Origin: Streptomyces actuosus
Lineage (GTDB): Bacteria > Actinomycetota > Actinomycetes > Streptomycetales > Streptomycetaceae
NCBI RefSeq assembly: GCF_016921115.1
Contig: NZ_JAFFZS010000027.1
Coordinates: 49,281-113,280, forward strand
DNA length: 64,000 bases
Direction: 5' to 3'
Position 1 is the stretch's first letter. Each line of letters opens with the position of its first letter. Of the stretch, positions 27,493 to 36,619 are shown piece by piece. Below the pieces are notes generated by a model. The model saw only the letters and a list, made by a program, of their open reading frames with translations, searched no databases and was not told the origin of the DNA. A program made the translations under genes and the position numbers.

Positions 27493-29453
27493 TGGCCCTG
27501 CCCTCCCCCAACCTGGACGACCGGCGGTTCCAGCAGCTCGTCGACGAGGCGAAGCGGTACGTGCAGCAGCGCGCGCCGGAATGGACCGACCACAATGTGT
27601 CCGACCCGGGTGTCACGCTGATCGAGACGTTCGCGTACCTCGTGGACCAGTTGCTGTACCGGTTGAACCGCGTGCCCGACAAGAACTACACCGCCTTCCT
27701 CGACCTGCTGGGCGTCCGCCTGTTCCCGCCGGCCGCGGCGAGCACGCAGGTGGACTTCTGGCTGTCGGCGCCGCAGCACGACACGGTGACCCTGCCCGCA
27801 GGCACCGAGGTGTCCACGGCGGACGGCGAGACGGAGGAGACCGTCGTCTTCGCGACCACCGGTGAGCTGCGCATCGTGCCGAGCGAGTTGACGCGGCTGG
27901 TGACCGTCCCCCGGACCGGTGACCGGACCGACCGCACCGCGGAACTCGCCGAGGGCCGCGACGTGCCGTGCTTCCAGGCGGTCCCCGAGCCGGGTGACGC
28001 GCTGTTGTTCGGGCTGCCTCTCGCCGTGCCGCACTGCGTGCTCGCGGTCCGCCTGGACAGCCGGGTCGAGGGGGTCGGCGTCGACCCGCGGCAGCCGCCG
28101 CTGGTGTGGGAGGCGTGGACCGGGAGCCGCTGGGAGGCCTGCGAGACCGGATCGGACACCACCGGCGGCCTGAACCGGCCCGGTGAGGTCCTCGTGCACG
28201 TGCCGCCCGGGCACACGGCGTCCGTGATCGGCGGGACCAGGGCGGGCTGGCTGCGCTGCCGTGTCACCGAACCGGAGCCGGGTCAGCCGTTCTACTCGGA
28301 GTCCCCGACGGTGCGCGAGGCGACGGTGTTCACGGTCGGCGGCACCACCTCCGCCGAACACGCCGAGACCGTCCGCGACGTGGTGCTCGGCACGTCCGAG
28401 GGTGTCGCCGGCCAGACGTTCCGTCTCGGCCGACCTCCGGTGCTCCTGGACGGCGAGCCGCCGGTGGTGGAGGTCTCCTCGGCCGACGGATGGCAGCGGT
28501 GGGAGGTGGTGGAGCACTTCGGCCGCTCGGGTCCCGACGACCGGCACGTCGCCGTCGACGCCACGACCGGCGCGTTCTCCTTCCCCCCGGCGTTGCGCGA
28601 ACCGGACGGGACACTGCGGCTGTGCGGCGCGGTACCGCAGAAGGGCGCCCGGATCCGGGTGGCGCGGTACCGCACCGGCGGCGGCCCGGCCGGCAACGTC
28701 GCCCGTGGCGCGATCTCGGTGCTGCGCAGTTCCGTGCCCTACATCGCCCGGGTGGGCAACCGGGAGGCGGCGCGCGGCGGAGCGGCCGGCGAGACCGTCG
28801 AGAACGCCAAGCTGCGGGCACCGGGCGCGCTGCGGATGCAGGAGCGCGCGGTCACCGCCGAGGACTACGAGGTCATCAGCCGGCAGGCGGCCCCCTCGGT
28901 GCGCCGGGTGCGCTGCCTGCCGGCCGGGGAGGCCGATGCGGGCGCGGTGCGGGTGCTGGTGGTGCCGGACGCGGTGGCCGACGAGGGCGACCGGTTGCGG
29001 TTCGAGCAGCTGATCCCTTCGGACCAGGTGCTGGCCGCGATCACCGCGAGCCTGGACGAGCGGCGGTTGATCGGGACGCGGCTGGTGGTGGAGCCGCCGT
29101 TCTATCAGGGCGTCACCGTCGTCGCCCGCCTCGCGGCTCCGCCCGGCGACACCGACCGGGTGCGGGACGCCGCGCTCACCGCGCTGTTCCGGTACCTCGA
29201 CCCGCTGCGCGGCGGTCCGGACGGCACGGGGTGGCCGTTCGGCCGGGCGGTGCAGTACGGGGAGGTGTTCGGTGTCCTGCAGCGCGCCACCGGCGACGCG
29301 CTGGTGGAGGAGATCAGGCTGTTCGCCGCCGACCCGGTCACCGGCCGGCGCGGGGCGCCCGCCGACCGGATCGACGTGGATCCGGGCGCGCTGGTGTTCT
29401 CCTACCGGCACCAGGTCGTCGTGCAGGCCCTCGAACCCGAGGGGCGGTCATGA
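27492..29453 (+). CDS. baseplate assembly protein J-like (Afp11-like)
   Basis: 653 residues. The N-terminus PSPNLDDRRFQQLVDEAKR, then EWTDHNVSDPGVTLIETFAY, LLYRLNRVPDKNYTAFLDLL is characteristic of putative baseplate assembly (gpJ/gp6-like) proteins of CIS particles. The C-terminal half carries AVTAEDYEVISRQAAPSVRR, a gpJ hallmark. The protein forms the wedge ring around the hub. The gene overlaps both neighbours, which points to coupled translation in the order gp25-gpJ-gpI. Confidence 0.93.
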   Translation: MALPSPNLDDRRFQQLVDEAKRYVQQRAPEWTDHNVSDPGVTLIETFAYLVDQLLYRLNRVPDKNYTAFLDLLGVRLFPPAAASTQVDFWLSAPQHDTVTLPAGTEVSTADGETEETVVFATTGELRIVPSELTRLVTVPRTGDRTDRTAELAEGRDVPCFQAVPEPGDALLFGLPLAVPHCVLAVRLDSRVEGVGVDPRQPPLVWEAWTGSRWEACETGSDTTGGLNRPGEVLVHVPPGHTASVIGGTRAGWLRCRVTEPEPGQPFYSESPTVREATVFTVGGTTSAEHAETVRDVVLGTSEGVAGQTFRLGRPPVLLDGEPPVVEVSSADGWQRWEVVEHFGRSGPDDRHVAVDATTGAFSFPPALREPDGTLRLCGAVPQKGARIRVARYRTGGGPAGNVARGAISVLRSSVPYIARVGNREAARGGAAGETVENAKLRAPGALRMQERAVTAEDYEVISRQAAPSVRRVRCLPAGEADAGAVRVLVVPDAVADEGDRLRFEQLIPSDQVLAAITASLDERRLIGTRLVVEPPFYQGVTVVARLAAPPGDTDRVRDAALTALFRYLDPLRGGPDGTGWPFGRAVQYGEVFGVLQRATGDALVEEIRLFAADPVTGRRGAPADRIDVDPGALVFSYRHQVVVQALEPEGRS

Positions 29454-30013
29454 GTCGCGCCGCCGTGCCGGGCCTGGAGAGCCGGCATCCGATCGGGGGT
29501 CTGCTGCCCGCGCTGTACGCCGACGACGACTTCGCACAGCGTTTCACCGCCGGGCTGGACACCGTGCTGGCCCCGGTCTTCTCCACCCTCGACAACCTGC
29601 CCGCCTATCTCGACCCCCGGGTGGCACCGCTCGACTTCGTCGCCTGGCTGTCGTCGTGGGTGGGCGCCGCCGACGACCAGCACCGGCCCGCGGAACTGCG
29701 CCGTGCGGCGGTGATGCAGGCGGTGGACCTGCACCGCCGGCGCGGCACCCGGCACGGCCTGGTCGAACGGCTTCGGCTCACCCTCGGGGTGAACGCGGAG
29801 GTCACCGGCGACGGCGGGGCGGCGTGGTCGCGTACCGCGGGCGCCGCCCTGCCACCGCGCGCGGCAGGCGAGGTGGTGGTCCGGGTGTGGCCGGACCGCA
29901 CCCCGGACGTGGACGAGGCGCGGGTCCGAAAGGCCGTACGGGTGCTGTGCCCCGTGCACGTCTCGTGCCGGGTGGAGTTCCTGCCCGGCCCGCCCGCCGG
30001 GGACGGGGAGTGA
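29450..30013 (+). CDS. phage tail protein I-like baseplate protein
   Basis: 187 residues with the gpI-type signature: HPIGGLLPALYADDDFAQRF, PVFSTLDNLPAYLDPRVAPL, DFVAWLSSWVG and a helical RRAAVMQAVDLHRRRGTRHG. This is followed by a C-terminal beta domain (EVVVRVWPDRTPDVDEARVR). It starts at an ATG overlapping the gpJ stop (ATGA). In P2-like tails gpI and gpJ act together at the baseplate edge where fibres attach, but no tail fibre gene follows here. Confidence 0.9.
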   Translation: MSRAAVPGLESRHPIGGLLPALYADDDFAQRFTAGLDTVLAPVFSTLDNLPAYLDPRVAPLDFVAWLSSWVGAADDQHRPAELRRAAVMQAVDLHRRRGTRHGLVERLRLTLGVNAEVTGDGGAAWSRTAGAALPPRAAGEVVVRVWPDRTPDVDEARVRKAVRVLCPVHVSCRVEFLPGPPAGDGE

Positions 30014-30017
30014 TCTC

Positions 30018-31649
30018 GTGCGCACCTGTCCCTCGTGCGGCGCGGCCGACGATCCCACGGACGACTTCTGCCGCAACTGCGGGACGTACCTGGGCTGGTC
30101 CCACGCTGCGCCCGACACGTCCTCCCGGTCCACCGCCTCCGGAGCACCCCTCCCGCCGCCCGGCGGGGCGGACGCCCCGCCGTCGGACGGACGGCCGTCG
30201 CCGGACCCGGCGGGCGGCGAGCCTCCCGCCTCCCACGCCGCGCCCTCCCGCACCACAGCCTCCCGCTCCCCGTCCACGCGGGGCGGCGGAGCCGCGGGAC
30301 GCGCCCGCGGGGAGGGCCGGGAGGGTCCGGACACGAGCGGTACGCGGCCCGACGCGAGCGCCGGGCCGTCCTCGGCCGCTGCTCCGGACGTTGCGACACC
30401 GGACGTGACAGCGCCTGACACGACAGCGCCTGACATGGCGGCTCGGGACGAGGCGACCGGGAACAGCGCGGTTGCGGACGGTGCGATGCCGGCTGCCGCT
30501 GCTCACGACGCCGCGGTGCCTGGCGCGCCGCCACGGCCGGCCGGGGAGGAGCCGCCGGACGACGCGGGCCGAAGGCGGGCGCCCGGCCCCGGCGCGGCCG
30601 ACCACACCGGAAGCGGGGCCGGGGAGGAACGCGGCGCCTCCGTCAGGAGGTGGCGCCGTGCGGGGTCGCGTGCGGCGCGCTCCGGCGACGCACCCGGCCG
30701 TGTCCTGCCCGACGGCGATGCCCCCGGAGACGGCGACCCCTTCGGCCCGCACCGGCCGAGCCCGCCGGAAGCGGCCCCGGCGGGCGGCGCGGACGTCTCC
30801 GGCGGCCCCGGCGCGGACGCACCCGGCCCCCGGCTTCCCGGGTCGGACGGACGGGCCGGTCCACACACCGAGCCGGTGCTGCCGGTACAGCCCGCGCGGC
30901 CGGTCGCGCCGCGTCCTCGCGTACGCCCCGTCGAGGCGCCGGAAGAGGTGGCGGGTCGTCCCTGCCGGGAGTGCGGCACGCACAATCCGCCGGACCGCCG
31001 GTTCTGCCGCCGCTGCGCCGCCCCACTGGCCCCGGCGCCGGCGCCCGCCCCGCTGCCCTGGTGGCGGACCGTGTGGCCGCTGCGTCGCCGGGTCCGGGCC
31101 GGGTCCGGTCGCGCGGTGCGTCTGCTGGTGATCCTGGCCGTCGTCGCGGCGCTGTGCGCGGCCGGGTTCCTGCTGCTGCCGGCCGGGCGTGCCCTGATCG
31201 GCGACACGCGGGACAAGCTCGGCGGCGCCGCGGCCGTCACCCCGACGCTCGTCACGGCGAGCGCCGAGGTCCCCTCCCATCCGGCGACGGACACGACGGA
31301 CGGCCTGAGCAACCACTACTGGGGCGCCCCCGGGGCCGGTGCCTCGGTGACGTTCACCTTCGGCGAGCCGTTCCGGCTGGTCGACGTCATCGTCACCAAC
31401 GGCGCGTCCACGTCGCCGCAGCAGTACGCGCGCGAGGCCCGGGCGCTGAGGATGGATCTGGAGATGACCTCGGCGGACGGCACGGTGCACCACGAGGCAC
31501 TCTCACTCAGCGACAAGCCGGGTCCGCAGACCGTCCCCACCGGCGTCGACGACGTGGTGGCCGTACGGCTGGTGCTGCGGTCGGTCACCGGACTCGCGCC
31601 GGGGCGTCATGTCGCGGTCGCGGAGGTGGAGTTCTTCCGGCGCACCTGA
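30018..31649 (+). CDS. CisA-like membrane protein: two zinc ribbons, one TM helix, discoidin-like domain
   Basis: 543 residues from a GTG four bases after the gpI stop. Residues 3-24 are a zinc ribbon (CPSCGAADDPTDDFCRNC). Residues 45-310 are Pro/Ala-rich and disordered. A second zinc ribbon lies near 315-332 (CRECGTHNPPDRRFCRRC). A single membrane helix is near 370-391 (LLVILAVVAALCAAGFLLLP). The C-terminal 130 residues look like an F5/8-type (discoidin/NPCBM) beta-sandwich ending in VAVAEVEFFRR. The topology places the ribbons in the cytoplasm and the sandwich outside. This matches, as far as I recall, CisA of Streptomyces, which brings the cytoplasmic injection system to the membrane. It is the last gene of the structural operon. 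Confidence 0.82.
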   Translation: MRTCPSCGAADDPTDDFCRNCGTYLGWSHAAPDTSSRSTASGAPLPPPGGADAPPSDGRPSPDPAGGEPPASHAAPSRTTASRSPSTRGGGAAGRARGEGREGPDTSGTRPDASAGPSSAAAPDVATPDVTAPDTTAPDMAARDEATGNSAVADGAMPAAAAHDAAVPGAPPRPAGEEPPDDAGRRRAPGPGAADHTGSGAGEERGASVRRWRRAGSRAARSGDAPGRVLPDGDAPGDGDPFGPHRPSPPEAAPAGGADVSGGPGADAPGPRLPGSDGRAGPHTEPVLPVQPARPVAPRPRVRPVEAPEEVAGRPCRECGTHNPPDRRFCRRCAAPLAPAPAPAPLPWWRTVWPLRRRVRAGSGRAVRLLVILAVVAALCAAGFLLLPAGRALIGDTRDKLGGAAAVTPTLVTASAEVPSHPATDTTDGLSNHYWGAPGAGASVTFTFGEPFRLVDVIVTNGASTSPQQYAREARALRMDLEMTSADGTVHHEALSLSDKPGPQTVPTGVDDVVAVRLVLRSVTGLAPGRHVAVAEVEFFRRT

Positions 31650-31998
31650 GATCCGGCCGACCGGGTCGCAGATCGCCGGGGCAGCCGCGAGGAACGCCGG
31701 ACCGCGACGCAGGCGTCCCCCGTCCTCGGCTTCTCTGATTCCCGGTTTCCGTGCTTCTCCGTCTTTCCGCTTGTGCGCCTCCGCCTGAACGACGAGGCCC
31801 TGCCGCCGCCCTCCCCGCAGGGGCCCGGGGCCCCGTTGATCCACTTCCCGGCCCACCGCCCGCCGCTCACGCGGTGGCGCGGCTCGGCCCGAACGCCTAC
31901 GGGGCGCGGGCGAGGACGGTCAGCGTGCCGCGCGGGCCCCTGGGATCGCCGTACGCAGGGTCCGGAGCAGGCCGTGGTGGTGGCGCGGTGACACCGCG
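31650..31998. other. gene-free region after the CIS operon
   Basis: About 350 bp between convergent genes. No supported reading frame. A GC-rich near-palindrome (GGGGCCCGGGGCCCC near 31818) and the hairpin at the TetR gene end are the only structures noticed. Confidence 0.5.
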
Positions 31999-32005
31999 TC
32001 ACCGC
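31985..32005. terminator. hairpin overlapping the TetR stop codon
   Basis: GCGGTGAC and GTCACCGC (8 bp, perfect) flank ACCGC. It overlaps the last codons of the TetR gene and may end its transcript or the convergent CIS transcript. Confidence 0.5.
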
Positions 32006-32586
32006 GGCTGCCCGACCATGTCCAGCCACCGCTCCAGTTGCTCCGCCTGTCCCCGCATGACATCGGGATCCCGGAAGGTGTGGGCGAGCAGGGACGCGCC
32101 CTGGAAGACGGAGACGAGGGTGAGCGCGAGGTCGCGCGCGTCCTGCTGACCCAGAAGCCGGAACTGGTCCTGCGCCCAGTCGACGTACTCGCCCATCAGG
32201 GCGGCAGCAGCGGCGCCCGGACCGTCCTCGCGCTTGCCGAGTTCCGAGCAGAGCGTGCCGTGGGGACAGCCGTAGCGGGACACGTGTGCGCCGGACCGTG
32301 TCAGGGAGCGGGCGAACGCCTTCAGGCGGTCCAGGGGGAGCGGGTGCTGCCGCTCCAGTCCGGCCAGTTCGGCCCGGATCGCCTCGGCGTGGGCGGCGAT
32401 CACCGCCTGGACGAGTTCGTCCTTGGTCTTGAAGTAGTAGTAGACGTTGCCCAGCGGGACGTCCGCCGCGGCGGCCACCTTCGCCAGCGAGGTGCGTGCC
32501 ACGCCGTTCTCGTGCAGCAGCTCGGATGCCGCCCTGACGAGCCGTTCCTGCTTGCCTCCGGCTCTGGTCCGCTGTGAGTCAGTCAT
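31999..32586 (-). CDS. TetR-family repressor
   Basis: 195 residues. The N-terminal HTH is typical: RLVRAASELLHENGVARTSL, then VAAAADVPLGNVYYYFKTKD. The C-terminal ligand domain includes GCPHGTLCSELGKR and LALTLVSVFQGASLLAHTF, which places it near the TetR_C_11/LmrA-YxaF-like group often paired with oxidoreductases. ATG is chosen over the TTG one codon earlier. It is divergent from the dehydrogenase-like gene, and a dyad between the two is a likely operator, so it probably represses that gene and itself. Confidence 0.9.
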   Translation of the reverse strand: MTDSQRTRAGGKQERLVRAASELLHENGVARTSLAKVAAAADVPLGNVYYYFKTKDELVQAVIAAHAEAIRAELAGLERQHPLPLDRLKAFARSLTRSGAHVSRYGCPHGTLCSELGKREDGPGAAAAALMGEYVDWAQDQFRLLGQQDARDLALTLVSVFQGASLLAHTFRDPDVMRGQAEQLERWLDMVGQPR

Positions 32587-32631
32587 CAAACCGAACGATA
32601 CCTCTTGCGCCGCCGCCCCCGTCTCCGCTTA

Positions 32632-32651
32632 AGTTAGTCATCCAACTGACT
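32632..32651. promoter_or_regulatory. candidate TetR operator
   Basis: Dyad AGTTAGT-N6-ACTGACT, 20 bp, with one mismatched pair per half. It lies 46 bp before the TetR start in the divergent intergenic region, a usual position for self-regulation. Confidence 0.65.
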
Positions 32652-32869
32652 CGCTCGGGGGAGGCGGCGAACGCGCTCGGACGAGCCGGGCCACGCACCC
32701 GCCGACGGCTGGGCCGGCGACCTCCCGGCGCGATGACCGGGAGGGCCCGACGGCTCGCGGCGCCCGGCACGGCACCCCGCCACAAGTCGCGTGGCCCGCG
32801 CCCCGCGCACCCGATCAGCCGGTCCCGGCCGGCGCACCCCGACCCACTTCCACGGAAGGAAGTTCCACG

Positions 32870-33706
32870 ATGAGCACCGTTTCCGACTACGGGCCCTGGG
32901 CCGTCGTCACCGGAGCGTCGTCCGGCATCGGCAGGGCCGTCGCCGAGCACCTCGCCGCCGAGGGGGTGCACCTCGTCCTCGCCGCCCGGTCCACCGGGCG
33001 CCTGGAGGACCTGGGCCGCCGCCTCACCGAGCAGCACGGCGTGCGGCACCGGGTGGTCACCGTCGACCTGAGCCGGACCGACGGCGCCGCCACCCTGCTG
33101 CACGCCGTCGGTGATCTCGACGTCGGCCTGCTCGTGTCCAACGCCGGCGCGGGCCGCCCCGGCCTGTTCCTCGACCAGGACCTCGACGACCTGAGGACCC
33201 GCCTCACCCTCAACACCACCACGCACCTGGAGCTCGCCCACGCGTTCGGGCGCCGGTTCACCGCCCGCGGCGGGGGTGCCATGTTGCTCGTCTCCGCCCT
33301 CGGAGCCCTTCACGGCCTGCCGCACATGGCGCACGAAAGCGCCTCCAAGGCCTACGTGCTGCACCTCGGCGAGGCACTCCACCACGAACTCGGCCCGGCC
33401 GGAGTCGCCGTCACCGTCATGCTGCCGGGCAACGTCGACACACCGATCATCGACTCCCTCGGCCTGGACCGCGGGCGCCTGCCCCTGCGCCCCCTGCCCG
33501 TGGAGACCGCCGTCCGCCAGGCCTTCGACGCTCTGCGCAGGCGGCGCGCAACGGTGATCCCGGACCGGAGGCTGCGCACCGCTACGCGGCTCACGCCCCG
33601 GGGCCTGTCCATCCGGATGAACGGCCGCATGCTCGAACAGGCCGCACGCAACCTCGACACCCGCCGGCCCGTCGCCACCGAGGCGCACACCGGCGACGGA
33701 GTCTGA
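32870..33706 (+). CDS. short-chain dehydrogenase-like protein lacking the catalytic Tyr
   Basis: 278 residues with a Rossmann fold. The cofactor motif TGASSGIGRAVAEHL is near residues 16-30, and AARSTGR after the second strand suggests NADP(H). NAGAG and the active-site Ser region (LLVSALGALHG near 142) are present. The usual YxxxK motif reads E156-S-A-S-K160, so Tyr is replaced by Glu while Lys remains. The close family has YSATKAYVLxLGEAL here, and the rest of that motif is kept. The protein may be a weak or altered enzyme, or a binding protein. Start ATG is preceded by GGAAGGAAG. The divergent TetR gene probably controls it. Confidence 0.85.
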   Translation: MSTVSDYGPWAVVTGASSGIGRAVAEHLAAEGVHLVLAARSTGRLEDLGRRLTEQHGVRHRVVTVDLSRTDGAATLLHAVGDLDVGLLVSNAGAGRPGLFLDQDLDDLRTRLTLNTTTHLELAHAFGRRFTARGGGAMLLVSALGALHGLPHMAHESASKAYVLHLGEALHHELGPAGVAVTVMLPGNVDTPIIDSLGLDRGRLPLRPLPVETAVRQAFDALRRRRATVIPDRRLRTATRLTPRGLSIRMNGRMLEQAARNLDTRRPVATEAHTGDGV

Positions 33707-34348
33707 TCGGCTCGGACCACAGGCCGTACGGCCTCCCGCACGAAAGCGCCCGGCGCCTGGCGGCGGCGGGCCCCGCCAGGCGGTTGCCGCACCGCCACCT
33801 CCCCGCCGCGCCGTGCACCCGGCGGGAGGCACGGCCCGGACACGACCCACGCCCCTCGCACCGCCCCCGGATCCACGACCGCCGGGACCGCTCGCTCTCC
33901 TGGCCCGCGGCGATCCGCCGGGGCGAACCTCCCGGGGGAATACACAGCGACCTCACAGGAAAGGGCGCACGGCCGCAGGCACGGAATGCGCCTGGCGGCG
34001 CCCACCCGCGACCATGCCGCCACCGCCTCCGGAGAGATGGCGGGCCACTCCCGCAGCACACGTCAAAACGTTTCTGTCGAGCCTGCGCAGGACCGCCCCG
34101 CAAGCGATACGACGCCGTACCCATCCGCGCACGAGCCGGTTCGCCACTCACGGAGTCCAGATTCTGCACATGATCCGAGTTTCACGACTGCTCTTGCCAG
34201 TGGCCCGCCTTCTGCCGCTGTCTGGTGATGCATCCACCTCCCCACCGGGTTCCCGATGAACTCCGGGACCGAGCGGCAGGCCACCGGCAGACCCGGTGCC
34301 GTCGCCGTTCCGGGAGGTGGTCGGACGACACCAACCTGAGGAGTAGTC
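33707..34348. other. gene-free region before the lasso peptide cluster
   Basis: About 640 bp without a supported gene. It contains the terminator of the dehydrogenase gene at its left end, a 14-bp palindrome AGGCCGTACGGCCT at 33721-33734 and, in its last 300 bp, a less GC-rich stretch that should hold the promoter for the lasso precursor. GAGGAG stands just before the precursor start. Confidence 0.5.
33754..33782 (+). terminator. hairpin after the dehydrogenase-like gene
   Basis: CGCCTGGCGG and CCGCCAGGCG pair perfectly (10 bp) around a nine-base GC loop, 48 bp after the stop codon. No T-run follows, as is common for Streptomyces terminators. Confidence 0.65.
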
Positions 34349-34459
34349 ATGAAGAAGGCCTACGAGGCACCGACTCTCGTCCGGCTCGGCACGTTCCGGA
34401 AGGAGACCGGGCTCCTGGGGCGCTCCGGTAACGACCGGCTGGTCCTGAGCAAGAACTGA
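34349..34459 (+). CDS. citrulassin-type lasso peptide precursor
   Basis: 36-residue precursor. The 21-residue leader has the RRE-recognition pattern YEAPTLVRLGTF and the penultimate Thr (KETG). The core is LLGRSGNDRLVLSKN. By comparison with citrulassin A (LLGLAGNDRLVLSKN, from memory) the macrolactam should join the N-terminal amine of Leu1 to Asp8, with the tail from Arg9 threaded. Arg9 is the residue converted to citrulline in citrulassins. The core differs from citrulassin A by Arg4-Ser5 in place of Leu-Ala. ATG follows GAGGAG at seven bases. Cyclase, RRE, protease and exporter genes follow directly. Confidence 0.95.
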   Translation: MKKAYEAPTLVRLGTFRKETGLLGRSGNDRLVLSKN

Positions 34460-34484
34460 CGGCTGACGGTCCCTGACCGACGAC

Positions 34485-36335
34485 ATGACTGAACTGCACG
34501 AAAGTGCGGGGACGGGCCCCGGCGACCCGCACTTCGCGGTCTTCACCGACCACGTGGACGCGGCCGCCGTGGCCCGCTCCTTCTCCCGTTCCGGACACCG
34601 GAGCCTCGCGCACGCGTCGGGCCGGCCCTGGCTGGTCGGCCACTGGCACGACGACGAGATCGTCACGGCGACCGCCGGCACCGCCGCCCTCGCCGTCGTC
34701 GGCTGCTGCCCCGTCGACGCCGGCGAACTGCGGCGCCGGGCAGCCCGGTTGCGTGATCTCGCGGAGCTCGACGCACTGGCCCGGTCCCTCCCCGGCAGCT
34801 TCCATCTCGTCGGTGCCCTCGACGGACAGGTCAGGGTCCAGGGCACGGCCTCCGGACTGCGCCTGGTCTTCCACGCGGAGATCGACGGCGTACGGGTGGC
34901 CGCCTCCCGCGCCGACACGCTCGCCGCCGCACTGGGGCACGAGCCGTCCGTCCAGGAACTGGCCGTCAGGCTCCTGTGGCCCGCCCCTTATCCGTTGTTC
35001 GAGACATCCCTGTGGCGTGCGGTCACCGCCGTCCCGCCGCAGGACGCCGTGGTCGTCGCCGTGGACGGACGCACCGTCCGCCACACCCGCTGGTGGACAC
35101 CACCGGAGCCGGTCCGCCCGCTCGCCGAAGCGGCCCCCCTGATCCGGACGGCACTCCAGGAGGCGGTCGGCGCGCGCACCCGCCAGGGCGGCGTGGTCAG
35201 CTGCGACCTGTCCGGCGGCCTGGACTCGACCTCGGTGTGCTTTCTGGCCGACCGCTCCCCCGCCCGCGTGGTGGCCAGCACCTGGCCGGGACGCGACCCG
35301 GCGGACACCGACCTGCACTGGGCCGAGCAGGCGATGCGGCATCTCCCCGACGTCGAGCACGTGGTCTGGGACGCCGACGCCTCACCGCTGGTCTACGACA
35401 ACCTCCTCGGCATCGACGACCTCCTCGACGAACCCACCATCGGCGTCATGGACCGCTCCCGCGTCCTGCACCACCTGCCCGGCCTCGCCGACCGGGGCAG
35501 CCGGCTGCACCTGACCGGCATCGGCGGCGACCACGTGGCATGGTGCTCCGAGGCGTACCACCACCGCCTGCTGCGCACCCGGCCGCTGTTCGCGCTGCGC
35601 CAGCTGAGGGGGTTCAGGGCCCTGTGGCAGTGGCCGCTCGCCGGAACGGTCCGCGCCCTCGCCGACTCCCGTCCGTACGGGACGTGGCTCGCCGACACCG
35701 CCGGCCACCTGCGTGATCCGCTGCCCCCGTCGGTCGCCACGGGCCTCGGCTGGGGCATGGCCCCGCGCCTGTTCCACTGGATGACGCCCGAGGCCGAGCG
35801 CCTTGCCCGCAGGGCGCTGCTCCGCACCGCGGCCACGGCCTCGCCGCTGCACCCGGACCGCGGCCTGCACAGCGACCTGGAGCAGATCAGGTCGTGCACC
35901 CGCGTCATCCGCCAGTGGGACCGGATGGCGGCCCGCACCGGACTGCCGATGGCCTCGCCCTTCCTCGACGACCGCGTCATCGAGGCGTGTCTCGCCGTCC
36001 GTCCGAGTGAGCGCGTGACCCCTTGGCGGTACAAGCCCGTCCTGACCGCCGCGATGCGCGGCATCGTGCCCGAGCCCTGCCTGCGGCGGGCCGACAAGGC
36101 CACGGCCTCCATGGACGCCTCCAACGGCCTGCGGCAGCACCGCGCCGACCTGCTGGCCCTGTGGGAGGACTCACGGCTGGAAGAACTGGGGCTGGTGGAC
36201 GGCTCCGAGCTCCGTCGCCTCGCCCTGCGTCCCGCCTCCCGGGGGCTGTCCGACGCCATCCTCTACTCCACGATCGCCACCGAGGTGTGGCTGCGGGGAC
36301 CGGCCCGCGACCGCGACCGCATCCCACAGCCCTGA
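34485..36335 (+). CDS. lasso peptide cyclase (asparagine synthase-like, C protein)
   Basis: 616 residues. The N-terminal half is a glutamine amidotransferase-like fold without the Cys nucleophile (HFAVFTDHVDAAAVARSFS; LPGSFHLVGALDGQVRVQG). The synthetase half has the ATP pyrophosphatase loop SGGLDSTSV near residue 243 and TGIGGDHVAW near 344. In lasso pathways this enzyme adenylates the side-chain carboxylate (here Asp8) and closes the macrolactam ring. It lies 25 bp after the precursor stop. Confidence 0.94.
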   Translation: MTELHESAGTGPGDPHFAVFTDHVDAAAVARSFSRSGHRSLAHASGRPWLVGHWHDDEIVTATAGTAALAVVGCCPVDAGELRRRAARLRDLAELDALARSLPGSFHLVGALDGQVRVQGTASGLRLVFHAEIDGVRVAASRADTLAAALGHEPSVQELAVRLLWPAPYPLFETSLWRAVTAVPPQDAVVVAVDGRTVRHTRWWTPPEPVRPLAEAAPLIRTALQEAVGARTRQGGVVSCDLSGGLDSTSVCFLADRSPARVVASTWPGRDPADTDLHWAEQAMRHLPDVEHVVWDADASPLVYDNLLGIDDLLDEPTIGVMDRSRVLHHLPGLADRGSRLHLTGIGGDHVAWCSEAYHHRLLRTRPLFALRQLRGFRALWQWPLAGTVRALADSRPYGTWLADTAGHLRDPLPPSVATGLGWGMAPRLFHWMTPEAERLARRALLRTAATASPLHPDRGLHSDLEQIRSCTRVIRQWDRMAARTGLPMASPFLDDRVIEACLAVRPSERVTPWRYKPVLTAAMRGIVPEPCLRRADKATASMDASNGLRQHRADLLALWEDSRLEELGLVDGSELRRLALRPASRGLSDAILYSTIATEVWLRGPARDRDRIPQP

Positions 36336-36364
36336 CCACATCCCCCGTACAGAAAGGCCCCCGC

Positions 36365-36619
36365 ATGCCCCTGGGGTTCGGTGACAACATCTCCACGGCC
36401 GAGACCGACTACGGCACGGTGCTGCTGGACGAACGAGCCGGCACCTACTGGGAGCTGAATCCGACCGCCACCGTGGTGGTACGGACCCTGCTGGCCGGCG
36501 GCGAGGAGTCGGACGCCGCCGCCGCGCTGGTCCGCGAGTTCGACATCGACCAGGCCCAGGCCCTGCAGGACGTCGAGACTCTCGTCCGGGAGCTGAGGAG
36601 TTCGGGGCTCGCCTCATGA
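36365..36619 (+). CDS. PqqD-like RRE protein of the lasso pathway (B1)
   Basis: 84 residues with a PqqD fold: DYGTVLLDERAGTYWELNPT, then TATVVVRTLLAGGEESDAAA and a helical C-terminus. The RiPP recognition element binds the precursor leader (the YxxPxLxxxGxF motif) and presents it to the leader peptidase, which the next gene encodes. AGAAAGG lies upstream of the ATG. The stop overlaps the next start (ATGA), indicating coupled synthesis with B2. Confidence 0.94.
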   Translation: MPLGFGDNISTAETDYGTVLLDERAGTYWELNPTATVVVRTLLAGGEESDAAAALVREFDIDQAQALQDVETLVRELRSSGLAS

